This document shows, piece after piece, positions 16,666 to 26,877 of a stretch of 45,350 nt of DNA. How positions within the stretch are numbered: position 1 is the stretch's first letter; each line of letters starts with the position of its first letter. A model generated the notes under the pieces. The model was not told the origin of the DNA. It ran no database searches and saw nothing but the letters and a program-made list of their open reading frames with translations. Source of the stretch: Bacteroidales bacterium (GTDB lineage: Bacteria; Bacteroidota; Bacteroidia; Bacteroidales; F082); NCBI GenBank assembly GCA_017630195.1, contig JAGBVS010000016.1:1-45350 (forward strand), in the 5' to 3' direction. Both the position numbers and the translations under genes were made by a program.

Positions 16666-18058
16666 AAAGGTGCAACACAGAACTTTAAATATTGAAGAAG
16701 ACGAACGAAAGCGCAACGAGCGCTACACCTTGATGACACAGGCTCCTATAAAGAAGTTAGTCCTCAAGATGTCGGGACCGACAATCATCAGTATGTTGGT
16801 CACTTCGTTATATAACATCATCGATGCTGCCTTTGTTGGACATATCAGCACTGAAGCGGCAGCGGCGGTGGGCGTGTCGTTTGCGTATATGACATTCATC
16901 AACGCCTTCGGATTCTTCTTCGGTCATGGCTCCGGCAACTTCATCTCGCAGGCATTAGGAGCGAAAAAATATTCAGATGCAGAAAGAATGGCAGCAACAG
17001 GTTTTCTGTCGCCATTCATATTAGGCACGATAGCAGGAATATTAGGATTGATATTCCTCACACCTTTGTCGAAAGCCATCGGCGCAACACCCGATATCTT
17101 GTCTTTATCAAATGATTATCTGTTTTATATCCTGATAGGAACGCCTTTCATGATGTCGGCATTAGCATTGAACAGTCAGTTGCGACTTCAAGGCAATGCC
17201 AATTACGCCATGATAGGAATCACGTCAGGAGCCGTTCTCAACATCATATTAGACGCTATCTTTATCCTGGTTTTAAAGATGGGTGTAACAGGCGCATCAT
17301 TAGCAACTTGCATAAGTCAGATAGTCAGCTGGATGATATTGTTAGCAGGCACTTTCAGAGAAGGGAACGTACATATCAGACTGAAAAACTTCTCACCCAA
17401 TTTAGAACATTTCAAGAAGATATTAGACGGCGGACTTCCTTCATTATGCCGTCAGGCATTGGCTTGTACAGCAACCATTTGTCTCAACCACTCGGCAGCT
17501 ATTTATGCCACAGCAGGCAACGAAGCCTCGACCATAGCTGCATTCTCCATAGTATCGAGATGCATGATGTTCGCCTTCTCCATAGTGCTCGGCATTGGAC
17601 AAGGATTCCAGCCGATATGCGGATTCAACTATGGAGCTAAGTTATACAGAAGAGTAAGAGAGTCATACACATTTACCATGAGCATCATGACGATGTTCCT
17701 GCTTATTTCCGGAACATTAGGATATATCTTCGCGCCACATATCATCAGTTTCTTCAGAAGCGAAGACCAGGTGCTCATCGAGATAGGAAGCAGAGTGCTG
17801 AGATGGCAATGCATCGCTTTCCCACTCATCGGATTATCCACATCGACGAATATGCTGCTGCAGACCATCAGGAAGACATTGCCAGCCACCATTTTATCGA
17901 TGTGCCGTCAAGGAATATTTTTCCTTCCAATATTATATTTAGCACCAATGTTCCTCGGATTGCAAGGCGTTGAGATGACACAAGCCATGGCAGACGTATG
18001 CACATTCTTATTAGCGATACCTGTTGCTATTGGAGTTTATAAGAAATTGTCTGCTTAA
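16652..18058 (+). CDS. MATE family efflux transporter
   Basis: Inner-membrane multidrug/toxin extrusion transporter with about 12 membrane segments, probably driven by Na+ or H+. The N-terminal region MTQAPIKKLVLKMSGPTIIS and the MLVTSLYNIIDAAFVG block are typical of the family; IGQGFQPICGFNYGA marks the second half. The start is uncertain: TTG at 16652 (overlapping nadE), GTG at 16670 or ATG at 16733; the conserved residues around ERYTLM favour one of the earlier two. Co-transcription with nadE is likely. The substrate is unknown. Confidence 0.88.
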   Translation: MSRNKKVQHRTLNIEEDERKRNERYTLMTQAPIKKLVLKMSGPTIISMLVTSLYNIIDAAFVGHISTEAAAAVGVSFAYMTFINAFGFFFGHGSGNFISQALGAKKYSDAERMAATGFLSPFILGTIAGILGLIFLTPLSKAIGATPDILSLSNDYLFYILIGTPFMMSALALNSQLRLQGNANYAMIGITSGAVLNIILDAIFILVLKMGVTGASLATCISQIVSWMILLAGTFREGNVHIRLKNFSPNLEHFKKILDGGLPSLCRQALACTATICLNHSAAIYATAGNEASTIAAFSIVSRCMMFAFSIVLGIGQGFQPICGFNYGAKLYRRVRESYTFTMSIMTMFLLISGTLGYIFAPHIISFFRSEDQVLIEIGSRVLRWQCIAFPLIGLSTSTNMLLQTIRKTLPATILSMCRQGIFFLPILYLAPMFLGLQGVEMTQAMADVCTFLLAIPVAIGVYKKLSA

Positions 18059-18227
18059 CGTTAAACAACAAAAAACATCACACTTTTCCTATAAAAACAG
18101 CAATATAAAAATACACTTTTCCTATTTTCAAAGCAAAATTCTAAACTTTCATTCCTAACCCCTAACTCCTCATTCCTAATTTAAAAAACTTTCCCCTTTT
18201 GTCTTTCTCCTTTAGACAATTTTTTAT

Positions 18228-18235
18228 TATATTTG
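18228..18235 (+). promoter_or_regulatory. -7 promoter box upstream of ricT
   Basis: TATATTTG matches TAnnTTTG, 47 nt upstream of the ricT start. A TTTG at 18198-18201 is somewhat too far away to be a standard -33 element. Confidence 0.55.
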
Positions 18236-18282
18236 CAAGTTCTACATACATACTAAATAAATATATATAATATTATCATTTT

Positions 18283-19746
18283 ATGAACGATAACAACAAC
18301 AATAAAGGCAATAACAAACAAGGATATAAGAAGAAATTTTATCCAAAGAAAAAATGGAATAACAACAAGAACAAAAACCATAACGAAGCTAAAAATCAAA
18401 ACGAAGAAATTCTCCAAGAAGAGGAATTAGTTGAAAATCTTGAATTGACAGAAGAAACAGCTGCTGAAGTTGAAATGGAAGTTGCTGCTGAGGAAGTTGC
18501 TGAAAACGAAAAAGAAGCAACAGAAAACACTGAAGAAAAAGACGCTGTGCCTGCAAAGAAATTCGTCAAAGAAGTAGAAGACGAGAAAGAAGATTTCAAC
18601 AAGCCAGAGGACATCAATGAGGAATACCTAAAGATAGAATGGCCTCTTCATGATAATACGAAATTATCTCCCGACTTCCACAGAGGCTGCCGTATCAAAG
18701 CAGAAGATTATACTGTAGGTTCAAACGTATTGCGTCACAGCCAATGTAAATTAGACAGTTACAACTGGTTAAAAGACTATCACGACACAACTTACGAAGG
18801 CGAACTTAAAGTAGCTGAAATTCGTTTCAAGAACGACAGAAAAGATTTCTACAGCTATCCTTCAGAATTAGAATTGATTGAAGGCGAATTAGTTGCTGTT
18901 GAGACTGCTATCGGCCACGACATCGGCATCGTCACAATGGTAGGCGCTTTAGTTGAAAGACAGAGAAAACGCAAAGGCAGCAACTGTCCTATCACCGAAT
19001 TGAAAAAGGTATATCGCAGAGCACGCGTTGCCGACGTCGAGAAGTTTTTGGAATCAGCAAGACAAGAAGAGCGTACTTTGTATCGTAGCCGCGAGATAGC
19101 TCTCAACCTCAACTTAGACATGAAGCTCAACGATATTGAATATCAAGGCGACAGAACAAAAGCCATTTTCTATTACACAGCCGACGGTCGTGTTGACTTC
19201 CGCGAGCTCATCAAGAAATTAGCTGAAGAATTTCATATCAGAGTAGAGATGCGCCAGATAGGTTTCCGTCAAGAGTCAGCGAAACTCGGCGGCATCGGTT
19301 CATGCGGCCGCGAATTGTGCTGCAGCTCTTGGATTACCAACTTCCAGTCTGTCACAACAAACGTTGCAAGAATACAACAGCTCTCCCCTAACCCACAAAA
19401 ACTTGCTGGTCAATGCGGCAAACTCAAATGCTGCCTCAATTACGAATACGACACTTATATCGAAACGCTCAAATCGTTCCCCGACAATCACATCAACCTC
19501 AAAACAAAGAAAGGCGAGGCCTTCTACCAAAAGAGCGACATCTTCAAAGGCCTGATGTGGTATTCTTATGTGTTCGACAAAGGCAATATGTTAGCAATAC
19601 CTGCTGAGAAAGTCAAGGAAATCATCGACATGAACAATAAAGGCAAGTTCCCTGAACAACTTGAAGACTACGCATTCAGCAAAGAACAACGCAACACAGA
19701 ATACGGCGAAGAAGGCAACAACGTAGATTTAAGCAAACTCGAATAG
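18283..19746 (+). CDS. ricT: PSP1-domain iron-sulfur protein RicT (YaaT-like)
   Basis: Homologue of RicT/YaaT, a cytoplasmic protein that in Bacillus works with RicA and RicF in mRNA processing and phosphorelay control; its role in Bacteroidetes is not established. Residues 1-110 are low-complexity, first Asn/Lys-rich, then strongly acidic. The PSP1 domain follows (about 125-420) with the cysteine motifs CGRELCCSSW and CGKLKCC, which likely hold an iron-sulfur cluster. gldH follows after 3 bp and PBP1A next, an order I recall as common in Bacteroidetes. Confidence 0.88.
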   Translation: MNDNNNNKGNNKQGYKKKFYPKKKWNNNKNKNHNEAKNQNEEILQEEELVENLELTEETAAEVEMEVAAEEVAENEKEATENTEEKDAVPAKKFVKEVEDEKEDFNKPEDINEEYLKIEWPLHDNTKLSPDFHRGCRIKAEDYTVGSNVLRHSQCKLDSYNWLKDYHDTTYEGELKVAEIRFKNDRKDFYSYPSELELIEGELVAVETAIGHDIGIVTMVGALVERQRKRKGSNCPITELKKVYRRARVADVEKFLESARQEERTLYRSREIALNLNLDMKLNDIEYQGDRTKAIFYYTADGRVDFRELIKKLAEEFHIRVEMRQIGFRQESAKLGGIGSCGRELCCSSWITNFQSVTTNVARIQQLSPNPQKLAGQCGKLKCCLNYEYDTYIETLKSFPDNHINLKTKKGEAFYQKSDIFKGLMWYSYVFDKGNMLAIPAEKVKEIIDMNNKGKFPEQLEDYAFSKEQRNTEYGEEGNNVDLSKLE

Positions 19747-19749
19747 TTT

Positions 19750-20232
19750 ATGAAGAAAATCTTAAAATACATATTGATTTTACTGATAACGACAGGCATT
19801 TCCTCCTGCGTTGACAACAGCATCATTTTCGATGAAAGCGTTATAATCAGCAACTCGTCATGGAATCAAGATGAAATGCCTTATTTCGATGTCAATGTGG
19901 AAGATACAACATCAAACTATGCTTTCTATCTTAATATAAGACATTTAGAAAACTATCGTTACAGTAATTTTTATATGTTTTTACATACCACCTTCCCTAA
20001 CGGCGGCCAGACACACGACACCATAGAATGTTTCTTGGCTTATCCCGACGGACGCTGGATTGGCGATGGAAGTGGCAGCATGAGAACTTCAAAAATACTA
20101 TTAAACAACAACTTACAATTCCCTCTTAAAGGCACTTACCATTTCGAAATAGAACAAGCCATGAGAGATGATGTTCTTGATGGCATAACCGACGTAGGAC
20201 TACGATTTGAGAAAGTGACGGAAGGGAAATAG
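19750..20232 (+). CDS. gldH: Gliding motility / T9SS-associated lipoprotein GldH
   Basis: Lipoprotein of 160 residues; in Flavobacterium GldH is needed for gliding, and homologues persist in non-gliding Bacteroidetes. The lipobox Cys follows ITTGISS (residue 20). The FDESVIISNSSWNQDEMPYFDV segment and the LAYPDGRWIGDGSG motif fit the family. It starts 3 bp after ricT and is surely in the same transcript. Its presence agrees with the T9SS sorting domains on the BspA-like protein and the M28 remnant. Confidence 0.85.
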   Translation: MKKILKYILILLITTGISSCVDNSIIFDESVIISNSSWNQDEMPYFDVNVEDTTSNYAFYLNIRHLENYRYSNFYMFLHTTFPNGGQTHDTIECFLAYPDGRWIGDGSGSMRTSKILLNNNLQFPLKGTYHFEIEQAMRDDVLDGITDVGLRFEKVTEGK

Positions 20233-20245
20233 TTTATTTATAGCA

Positions 20246-20286
20246 AAGACGTGTCGATGTCTCCAATGAAAAAATACATAGACATA
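20246..20286. repeat. Degenerate copy of the AGACG palindrome
   Basis: The left arm AGACGTGTCGATGT is clear and the centre shares TCCAATGAAAA with the copy at 23809-23855; the right arm has decayed. It lies between gldH and the PBP1A gene. Confidence 0.6.
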
Positions 20287-20339
20287 TATTGCAAGTTAAA
20301 GTTGAAGAAAAATTATAGGGTTATAAAATTCTAAAAACA

Positions 20340-22634
20340 ATGTCTGAGGTTAAAAAAGAAAATAAAGATAATAAGAAGGCTAACAGCAAGACAAAAGAGA
20401 ACGGCATACGTTGGTATCTCATAGTTTTATGGTCGATGTTTGCCGTTGCCGTGACATGCGGTTTTGGATTATTTTACGGTATCAACAAAGAGTGGTTCGG
20501 TGACATGCCAACATTCGAAGAGTTAGAAAATCCATCAACCAATTTAGCCACTGAAATCATATCTGCCGACGGCAAGATTCTCGGAACATATTACATAGAA
20601 AATCGATCCAACGTCAGTTACAGCGAGTTGTCGCCACATCTCGTCAACGCTCTTCTTGCTATCGAAGACATCAGATTCTACGAACACTCAGGCATCGACC
20701 AAAGAGCCTTGATGCGTGTTATATTCGGCATCGCCACCGGCAACGACAAAGGCGGCGGAAGTACTCTCACACAACAACTTGCAAAGAACCTATTCCCTCG
20801 TGGCGAAAATCTCAGCACTCCACAACTCGTTATACGTAAATTTCAAGAATGGGTCACAGCAACAAAATTGGAATACAATTATTCCAAAGACGAAATCATA
20901 GCTATGTACCTCAACACCGTTTTCTACGGACATAACGCATACGGAATCAAAAAGGCTTCAGAGACATTCTTCAACGTCGAGCCTAAAGATTTAAACATAG
21001 AACAAGCTGCTTTCCTTGCTGGCGTAGTAAACGCTCCTTCACGTTATAGCCCGATAAGACATCCAGAAAGAGCCACAAACCGCAGAAACTTAGTAATCAG
21101 CCAGATGGCTACTTACGGATTCATCACAGAACAAGAACGCGACTCTATATCTCAAATACCTATCGACATGTCGGAGTTCGGCGTTTTGGACCATAACAGT
21201 GGCCAAGCTACATATCTTAGAGAATATCTTAGAGGCACATTGACAGAATGGGCCAAGACTCATACCAAACCTGACGGAACTCCTTATAACATATATAAAG
21301 ATGGCTTGAAAATCTACACAACCATCGATTCAAGAATGCAACGTTATGCAGAAGAAGCCGTTAGAGAACATCTGTCTTTAGACCTGCAACCAGCTTTCGA
21401 CAAACACTGGAAAGGAGAACCTAACGCACCATTCTCACTTGAAGAAGAAGAAATTGAAGCTCTTATGGAGTTATCCATGAAACGTTCTGAACGTTATCGC
21501 GTGATGAAAAAAGCAGGCATCAGCATCGATTCAATAAGAAAGAATTTCAACAAGCCAACTAAAATGACCGTATTCTCATGGAACGGACCAATCGACACCA
21601 TAATGACACCGATGGATTCAATGCGTTATTATAAGTCATTCCTTCAATCATCATTGATGTCGGTCGAATCTCATACCGGTCATGTGAAGGCTTATGTTGG
21701 CGGCATCGATTATAAATATTTCAAATATGATCATGTGACACAGGCTCGCCGCCAAGTGGGATCCACTTTCAAGCCTTTCCTTTACTCATTAGCGATGCAA
21801 GAAGGCGAATACACACCTTGCACAAAAGTGCCTAATATCAGCTACAGCATCGAAATGCCAGACGGAAAATTCTGGGAACCACGAGACGCCGGTAAAACCA
21901 TGTTCGGCGAAGAAGTGACATTAAAATGGGCATTGGCTCATTCTAACAACAGAATATCAACATATCTTATGAAACGCTTCGGTCCAGAAGCCGTCATTCA
22001 AATGGCTCGCCGCATGGGCGTCACTTCTCATATAGATGCCGTGCCTTCTATATGTCTCGGCGTCTGCGACTTATCTTTATACGAAATGGTAGGAGCGATG
22101 AACACATTCGCTAACAGAGGTGTTTATATCAAACCTATATTCATAACAAAAATAGAAGATAAAAACGGTAACGTAATAGAACATTTCCATACAGAACAAG
22201 TTGAAGCCATGGACGATATAACCGCTTATAAAATGATAGAACTTATGAAAGGTGTTGTTCAAAGCGGAACCGGTGTCCGTTTAAAATATAAATACGGACT
22301 CAAAAATCCTATCGCTGGTAAGACTGGAACCACTCAAAATCAAAGCGATGGTTGGTTCATGGGCATCACTCCTGACTTGACGACAGGAATCTGGACCGGC
22401 GCTGAAGACAGAGCTGTACACTTCAGAACGATTGGCTTAGGTCAAGGCTCCAACATGGCATTGCCTGTATGGGCTATTTACATGAAGAAGATTTATGCCG
22501 ACCCTACATTAAACATCAGTCAGGGCGACTTTGAGAAACCGCTCAGCGACGTAGCATTAGAATTCGACTGCGAACTTTATGAGCAAGAGCAAAGTCAGAA
22601 AAACACTGTAGTGGCGGAAGAAGAAGAATTTTAA
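20340..22634 (+). CDS. Bifunctional penicillin-binding protein 1A
   Basis: Class A PBP that polymerises and cross-links peptidoglycan on the outer face of the inner membrane. The 764-residue protein has a short cytoplasmic tail, one membrane segment (about 25-47), a GT51 transglycosylase domain with catalytic Glu in AIEDIRFYEHSGID and the GGSTLTQQLAKNLF motif, and a transpeptidase domain with the active Ser in GSTFKPF (SxxK), SNN in AHSNNRIS and KTGTTQNQSDGW. The acidic C-terminal tail is short. Length is normal for Bacteroidetes PBP1A. Confidence 0.93.
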   Translation: MSEVKKENKDNKKANSKTKENGIRWYLIVLWSMFAVAVTCGFGLFYGINKEWFGDMPTFEELENPSTNLATEIISADGKILGTYYIENRSNVSYSELSPHLVNALLAIEDIRFYEHSGIDQRALMRVIFGIATGNDKGGGSTLTQQLAKNLFPRGENLSTPQLVIRKFQEWVTATKLEYNYSKDEIIAMYLNTVFYGHNAYGIKKASETFFNVEPKDLNIEQAAFLAGVVNAPSRYSPIRHPERATNRRNLVISQMATYGFITEQERDSISQIPIDMSEFGVLDHNSGQATYLREYLRGTLTEWAKTHTKPDGTPYNIYKDGLKIYTTIDSRMQRYAEEAVREHLSLDLQPAFDKHWKGEPNAPFSLEEEEIEALMELSMKRSERYRVMKKAGISIDSIRKNFNKPTKMTVFSWNGPIDTIMTPMDSMRYYKSFLQSSLMSVESHTGHVKAYVGGIDYKYFKYDHVTQARRQVGSTFKPFLYSLAMQEGEYTPCTKVPNISYSIEMPDGKFWEPRDAGKTMFGEEVTLKWALAHSNNRISTYLMKRFGPEAVIQMARRMGVTSHIDAVPSICLGVCDLSLYEMVGAMNTFANRGVYIKPIFITKIEDKNGNVIEHFHTEQVEAMDDITAYKMIELMKGVVQSGTGVRLKYKYGLKNPIAGKTGTTQNQSDGWFMGITPDLTTGIWTGAEDRAVHFRTIGLGQGSNMALPVWAIYMKKIYADPTLNISQGDFEKPLSDVALEFDCELYEQEQSQKNTVVAEEEEF

Positions 22635-22806
22635 TTAAAATTCAAAATCTCAGAAAATCAGAAACTAAAAAGTTTCAGAAATTTTAAAAATAAATATAAC
22701 ATCATAATACATTAAAAGTATTAATTATAAAAAATGAATAGAATAAACTCCGAGATTCAAAATTTCTAAGTTTCTGAATTTCTGAGTTTCAAAAAAAATA
22801 AAGTTT
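22635..22806. repeat. Spacer with TCAGAAA-type inverted repeats
   Basis: No gene. Short units such as AATCTCAGAAAATCAGAAAC on the left (22648-22670) and their complements (ATTTCTGAGTTTC, 22777-22790) on the right form a loose inverted repeat. The same motif appears after fucP (42454-42519). Confidence 0.55.
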
Positions 22807-23802
22807 ATGGCATCAAATTTCGTCGATTATGTAAAGGTCTTCTGTCGTTCAGGTAATGGCGGAGGCGGTTCAATGCACTTTCATCGTGCCAAGTATGTTC
22901 CCAAAGGCGGTCCTGACGGCGGTGACGGCGGTAAAGGCGGCGACGTCATCATGAGAGGCAACGCTCAGTTATGGACATTGTTGCACCTTCGTTACACCAA
23001 ACACCTCTTCGCTGAAGACGGCGGCCATGGCGGCGATGCATTACGCACCGGCGCTAACGGAAAAAACATATACATCGACGTGCCTATCGGAACTATAGCT
23101 TACGATGCCGAGACACGTGAACCTCTCGGTGAAATATCAGAAGACAAACAAGAGATAGTCATTATGAAAGGCGGCCGCGGCGGTAAAGGCAACGCATTCT
23201 TCAAGACTGCAACAATGCAAGCTCCTAAGTTCGCTCAACCAGGCGAGCCTTGCCAAGAAGGATGGATTATCATCGAACTTAAACTCCTCGCCGACGTGGG
23301 CCTCGTAGGTTTCCCTAATGCCGGAAAATCAACATTACTATCAGTAGTGTCTGCCGCTAAACCTGAAATAGCCGACTATCCTTTCACAACATTGACTCCT
23401 AACCTCGGGATCGTGCCTTATTATGACATGAAATCTTTCATCATGGCCGACATCCCTGGCATCATAGAAGGCGCCGCCGAAGGAAAAGGCCTTGGACTAC
23501 GTTTCTTACGCCATATTGAACGCAACTCTATATTGTTATTCATGGTCGCTGCCGACAGCGAAAACGTGAAAGAAACTTATGACATATTGCTTAAAGAGTT
23601 GAAAAAATATAATCCAGAACTACTCGATAAAAAACGTATCCTCGCTATCAGCAAAAACGACCTTATCGATGAACAACAAAGAAAAGATATCAAAAAACAT
23701 CTTCCTAAAAAAATACCTCATATCTTCATCAGCTCCGCTACAGGTGAAGGTATCAAAGAATTGAAAGATATAATCTGGGACAGCATTAATAATGAGGAAT
23801 AA
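22807..23802 (+). CDS. obg: GTPase Obg/CgtA
   Basis: Essential ribosome-associated GTPase, 331 residues. The glycine-rich Obg fold (about 1-158, with [14 protein letters not shown] and [11 protein letters not shown]) precedes the G domain: G1 GFPNAGKS, switch region [13 protein letters not shown]3 [10 protein letters not shown]4 SKND (variant of NKxD) and G5 ISSATGEG. It lacks a C-terminal OCT domain, as is usual in Bacteroidetes. It is preceded by a repeat-rich spacer. Confidence 0.95.
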   Translation: MASNFVDYVKVFCRSGNGGGGSMHFHRAKYVPKGGPDGGDGGKGGDVIMRGNAQLWTLLHLRYTKHLFAEDGGHGGDALRTGANGKNIYIDVPIGTIAYDAETREPLGEISEDKQEIVIMKGGRGGKGNAFFKTATMQAPKFAQPGEPCQEGWIIIELKLLADVGLVGFPNAGKSTLLSVVSAAKPEIADYPFTTLTPNLGIVPYYDMKSFIMADIPGIIEGAAEGKGLGLRFLRHIERNSILLFMVAADSENVKETYDILLKELKKYNPELLDKKRILAISKNDLIDEQQRKDIKKHLPKKIPHIFISSATGEGIKELKDIIWDSINNEE

Positions 23803-23808
23803 TTGTAG

Positions 23809-23855
23809 AGACGCATCAATGATTCCAATGAAAATAAACACTCATTGACACGTCT
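23809..23855 (+). repeat. AGACG palindrome behind obg
   Basis: Arms AGACGCATCAATGA and TCATTGACACGTCT, loop about 19 nt. It sits 7 nt after the obg stop and may terminate or attenuate transcription, though no long T run follows. Confidence 0.65.
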
Positions 23856-23888
23856 GATTAATTAGGAGTTAGGAATTAAAAAATTTAG

Positions 23889-24527
23889 ATGTCTAAGTTA
23901 AGAGTCATATTATTTCTTATAGTATTATTAGCTCAGAGCACAAGGCTCATGGCCCAAAGCTCTGAGTTAAGTAAGACATTGTCGGAAAACAATAAAATCA
24001 TCAAGACAATGCTCGATTATAGATATAAAGGAGGCAGCGGCGCTTTCGAACGCGACTTCTTCGTCTATGTCGATTACAACCAAATTTCCAGACAAAGCTG
24101 CACTGTAGGAACAACGATAATGGTATTCGACGTTCATTGCGACGGAACTCTCGGCGAATTCAGCATCATAAATCCTCTCAACGACTATATCAGCTCGCAA
24201 TTGCAGAAATTCTTCATCATGACAAAAGACAAATGGAACGAATGCAACAACAGCGACTACGAATATTTCGAGATACCTATTTTATTCACAATAGAAGGAT
24301 TACAAACTGAAGCCATTGGATTTATAACCAATTACGCCGACAAAGAAGGGTATCCTTGTAAAGATGACAATTATTATCACGAAGAATTTCAACGCTTTAA
24401 AGAGAAAAAACCAGAGAAAGCTCTCAGAGCAATGGAAGAACTCATAAGAAGAAATCCTTACAATGAGTTATATATCAATGAAAAAGAAAATCTCTTGAAA
24501 GAATTTCCTAAAATGAAAAAGAAATGA
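23889..24527 (+). CDS. Secreted protein with a TonB-C-like domain
   Basis: Periplasmic protein of 212 residues with an N-terminal signal peptide ending near LMAQSS. The region about 70-140 (GTTIMVFDVHCDGTLGEFSI ... KDKWNEC ... FEIPILFTIEG) has the pattern of the TonB C-terminal domain, but there is no membrane anchor or Pro-rich linker, so it is not a classical TonB. A helical, charged tail (about 165-212) resembles a single TPR. It overlaps the PAP2 gene by 4 bp. Function is unknown. Confidence 0.65.
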   Translation: MSKLRVILFLIVLLAQSTRLMAQSSELSKTLSENNKIIKTMLDYRYKGGSGAFERDFFVYVDYNQISRQSCTVGTTIMVFDVHCDGTLGEFSIINPLNDYISSQLQKFFIMTKDKWNECNNSDYEYFEIPILFTIEGLQTEAIGFITNYADKEGYPCKDDNYYHEEFQRFKEKKPEKALRAMEELIRRNPYNELYINEKENLLKEFPKMKKK

Positions 24528-25099
24528 TAGATTTTTTGACAAGAATAGACACCGAATTATTTCTGTTTCTCAACGGACTTCATGTCGATTGGCTCGACCC
24601 TGTCATGACTTTCATCTCAGGAAAAATAACATGGGCTCCATTTTATATCGTTCTTTTATTTCTCGTCATAAAAAATTACAAGAAACAAAGCATTATAATT
24701 ATAATAGGCATCATATTATTGATTGTATGTTCTGACCAAGTCTCGTCAGGAATCTTCAAACCTATCTTTGAGCGTCCTCGTCCTTGTCATAATGAGGCGA
24801 TAAAAGATTTGGTTTATCTTCCCAACGGACATTGCGGCGGCGCTTACGGCTTCATTTCATCACATGCGTGCAATACATTCGCATTAGCTGCATTCCTTAC
24901 ATTATTACTTAAAAAATATTACAAAAAAATTGCCTATGTTATGTTCATCTGGGCAACATTGGTCGCCTACAGCAGAATATATATGGGAGTGCATTATCCT
25001 GGCGACGTGATAGCAGGAGCTGCTGTCGGTGCTATAATAGGAGTCATCATCGCTAAAATAGCCGATAAAATAATAAATAGAAAAGTTAACAGAAATTAA
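24524..25099 (+). CDS. PAP2 family membrane phosphatase
   Basis: Integral membrane acid phosphatase of 191 residues with about five membrane segments. The three PAP2 motifs are present: KPIFERPRP, SSHACNTFA and SRIYMGVHYPGDV. Likely substrates are undecaprenyl pyrophosphate or phospholipid phosphates, which I cannot distinguish. The ATGA overlap with the preceding gene points to co-translation. Confidence 0.88.
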   Translation: MIDFLTRIDTELFLFLNGLHVDWLDPVMTFISGKITWAPFYIVLLFLVIKNYKKQSIIIIIGIILLIVCSDQVSSGIFKPIFERPRPCHNEAIKDLVYLPNGHCGGAYGFISSHACNTFALAAFLTLLLKKYYKKIAYVMFIWATLVAYSRIYMGVHYPGDVIAGAAVGAIIGVIIAKIADKIINRKVNRN

Positions 25100-25107
25100 A
25101 AATAAAA

Positions 25108-25138
25108 AACGGCTGCATGTCATAAGTATGCAGCCGTT
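25108..25138. terminator. Bidirectional terminator between the PAP2 and CoA-transferase genes
   Basis: Perfect 11-bp stem AACGGCTGCAT/ATGCAGCCGTT with a 9-nt loop, A-rich before and T-rich after. It serves the two convergent genes. Confidence 0.9.
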
Positions 25139-25159
25139 AATATTTTAATTCTCAAATAA

Positions 25160-26641
25160 TTATATTTCTACATTTCTCATATCACCAGAGCGTAAGAATT
25201 CTTCATGGAATGATAATGCCTTATTCAGATTATGGTGAATATGACCTTTCGCGCTTATCTCAAGATATTTTCTCAACATAGGACGATAAACTGGATGAGC
25301 ACAATTTTCAATAATGAGTTCTGCTCTTTGTAATGGATCTTTGCCTCTCAAATCAGCTACACCCCATTCTGTGATAATAACTTTAACAGAATGTTCGCTG
25401 TGATCTTGGTGAGAAACCATAGGAACGATAGAGCTTATCATTCCGTCTTTCGCTACTGAAGGACATGTAAATATTGACAAATATGCATTACGAGTAAAGT
25501 CGCCGGAGCCACCAATACCGTTCATCAATTTTGTTCCGCATACGTGAGTACTATTGACATTACCATAGATGTCAGCTTCTATAGCAGTATTCATAGTGAC
25601 AAGACCTAAACGATGTACCATTTCAGGATTATTGCTGATTTCAGAAGGACGAAGCACAAGTTTATCACGATAGAAGTCAAGGTTTTTAAATACATCACCT
25701 GCAAGAGTATCGCTGATACTCAATGAACAAGTACTTGCGAAAGTACATCTGCCTTCTTTCATAAGGCTGATAACAGAATCCTGAACGACTTCGGTGTACA
25801 TTTGGAAGTTAGGGATTTCTTTATTTTCACCCAAACAACTCAACACAGCATTTGCGATGTTGCCAACACCTGATTGCAAAGGCAAGAACTCGGCAGGGAT
25901 ACGTCCTGTTCTAAGTTGCTCAGCAAGGAAGTCACTGACATTCTTACCGATTTTCATAGTAACCTCGTTGAGAGTATCGAAGTCTTTTACACCATCAGAA
26001 AGATCTGTTTCAACAACACCAATAATTTTTTCAGGTTCTACTTGAACATAAGGAGTTCCTATACGGTCGCTTGGTTTATAGATAGGCACCTCTCTTCTAT
26101 AAGGAGGATCCAATGGTTCATAAATATCGTGGAAGCCCATCAAACCTTCAGGAAGATGGTGGTTCAATTCTATTATTATTCTCTTTGCCATTTTACAGAC
26201 TGTCGGAGCGATACCGACACCTGTACCAAGATAAATCTTACCATCATCGGTGATATGAGATGCCTCAATAACTGCAATGTCAACATCTCCGAATGCTTTA
26301 TAACGCATTTTAGGAGCCACTTCAGAAAGATGCAAGTCAAAGAACGGAACAGAACCCTTGTTGATAGCCGAACGCATATCGGCGCATGATTGATATGGAG
26401 TTCTGAATTTTATTGCGTTAGCACGAGATAAAGCTCCGTCAAGTCTGTCGCTTGTTGATGCGCCAGTAAACATTCCTATTTGGAATGGACGGCCTGCTGC
26501 ATGTTCGTCTTCGGCTTTTTGCGCAATAGCCATTGGTATAACTTTTGGACTTCCTGATGCTGTAAATCCGCTAAATCCAACATTGTCATTATGGTTTATG
26601 TAAGAAGCAGCTTCCTCTGCAGTAATGATTTTGTATCTCAT
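25160..26641 (-). CDS. Acetyl-CoA hydrolase/succinate CoA-transferase family protein
   Basis: Transfers CoA between carboxylates (for example acetate, succinate, propionate); cytoplasmic, 493 residues, the usual length of the Cat1/AarC group. Visible motifs are GFTASGSPKVIP near the N-terminus, LQSGVGNIANAVL, the likely catalytic Glu in MYTEVVQDS, and GIGGSGDFTRNAYLSIF. The usual role in propionate- or acetate-forming anaerobes is succinyl-CoA:carboxylate transfer, but the exact pair is not readable here. It diverges from the Hdr-like operon across 276 bp. A near-consensus AATCTTTG lies at 26676-26683 on its strand. Confidence 0.88.
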   Translation of the reverse strand: MRYKIITAEEAASYINHNDNVGFSGFTASGSPKVIPMAIAQKAEDEHAAGRPFQIGMFTGASTSDRLDGALSRANAIKFRTPYQSCADMRSAINKGSVPFFDLHLSEVAPKMRYKAFGDVDIAVIEASHITDDGKIYLGTGVGIAPTVCKMAKRIIIELNHHLPEGLMGFHDIYEPLDPPYRREVPIYKPSDRIGTPYVQVEPEKIIGVVETDLSDGVKDFDTLNEVTMKIGKNVSDFLAEQLRTGRIPAEFLPLQSGVGNIANAVLSCLGENKEIPNFQMYTEVVQDSVISLMKEGRCTFASTCSLSISDTLAGDVFKNLDFYRDKLVLRPSEISNNPEMVHRLGLVTMNTAIEADIYGNVNSTHVCGTKLMNGIGGSGDFTRNAYLSIFTCPSVAKDGMISSIVPMVSHQDHSEHSVKVIITEWGVADLRGKDPLQRAELIIENCAHPVYRPMLRKYLEISAKGHIHHNLNKALSFHEEFLRSGDMRNVEI

Positions 26642-26857
26642 AGTATATTATTATGTTATTATTTTTAACGAATTGCAAAGATTGTAATTTTATTTCAATT
26701 TTAAAAACTTTTTTTTAAAAAAATAACATCATATTATAATTTCCAATCCATTTTTGGGGAAATTTCTATAATTCTATTTTCAAACAATTTATGAATTTAT
26801 ACTATGGAAGTTTTTGTTTTTCTTAAAACATTTTCATCTTCTCTTATGTTTTTTTAT

Positions 26858-26865
26858 TACTTTTG
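26858..26865 (+). promoter_or_regulatory. -7 promoter box of the Hdr-like operon
   Basis: TACTTTTG matches TAnnTTTG, 52 nt upstream of the first gene of the operon. Confidence 0.6.
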
Positions 26866-26877
26866 CGCTCGAAAATA

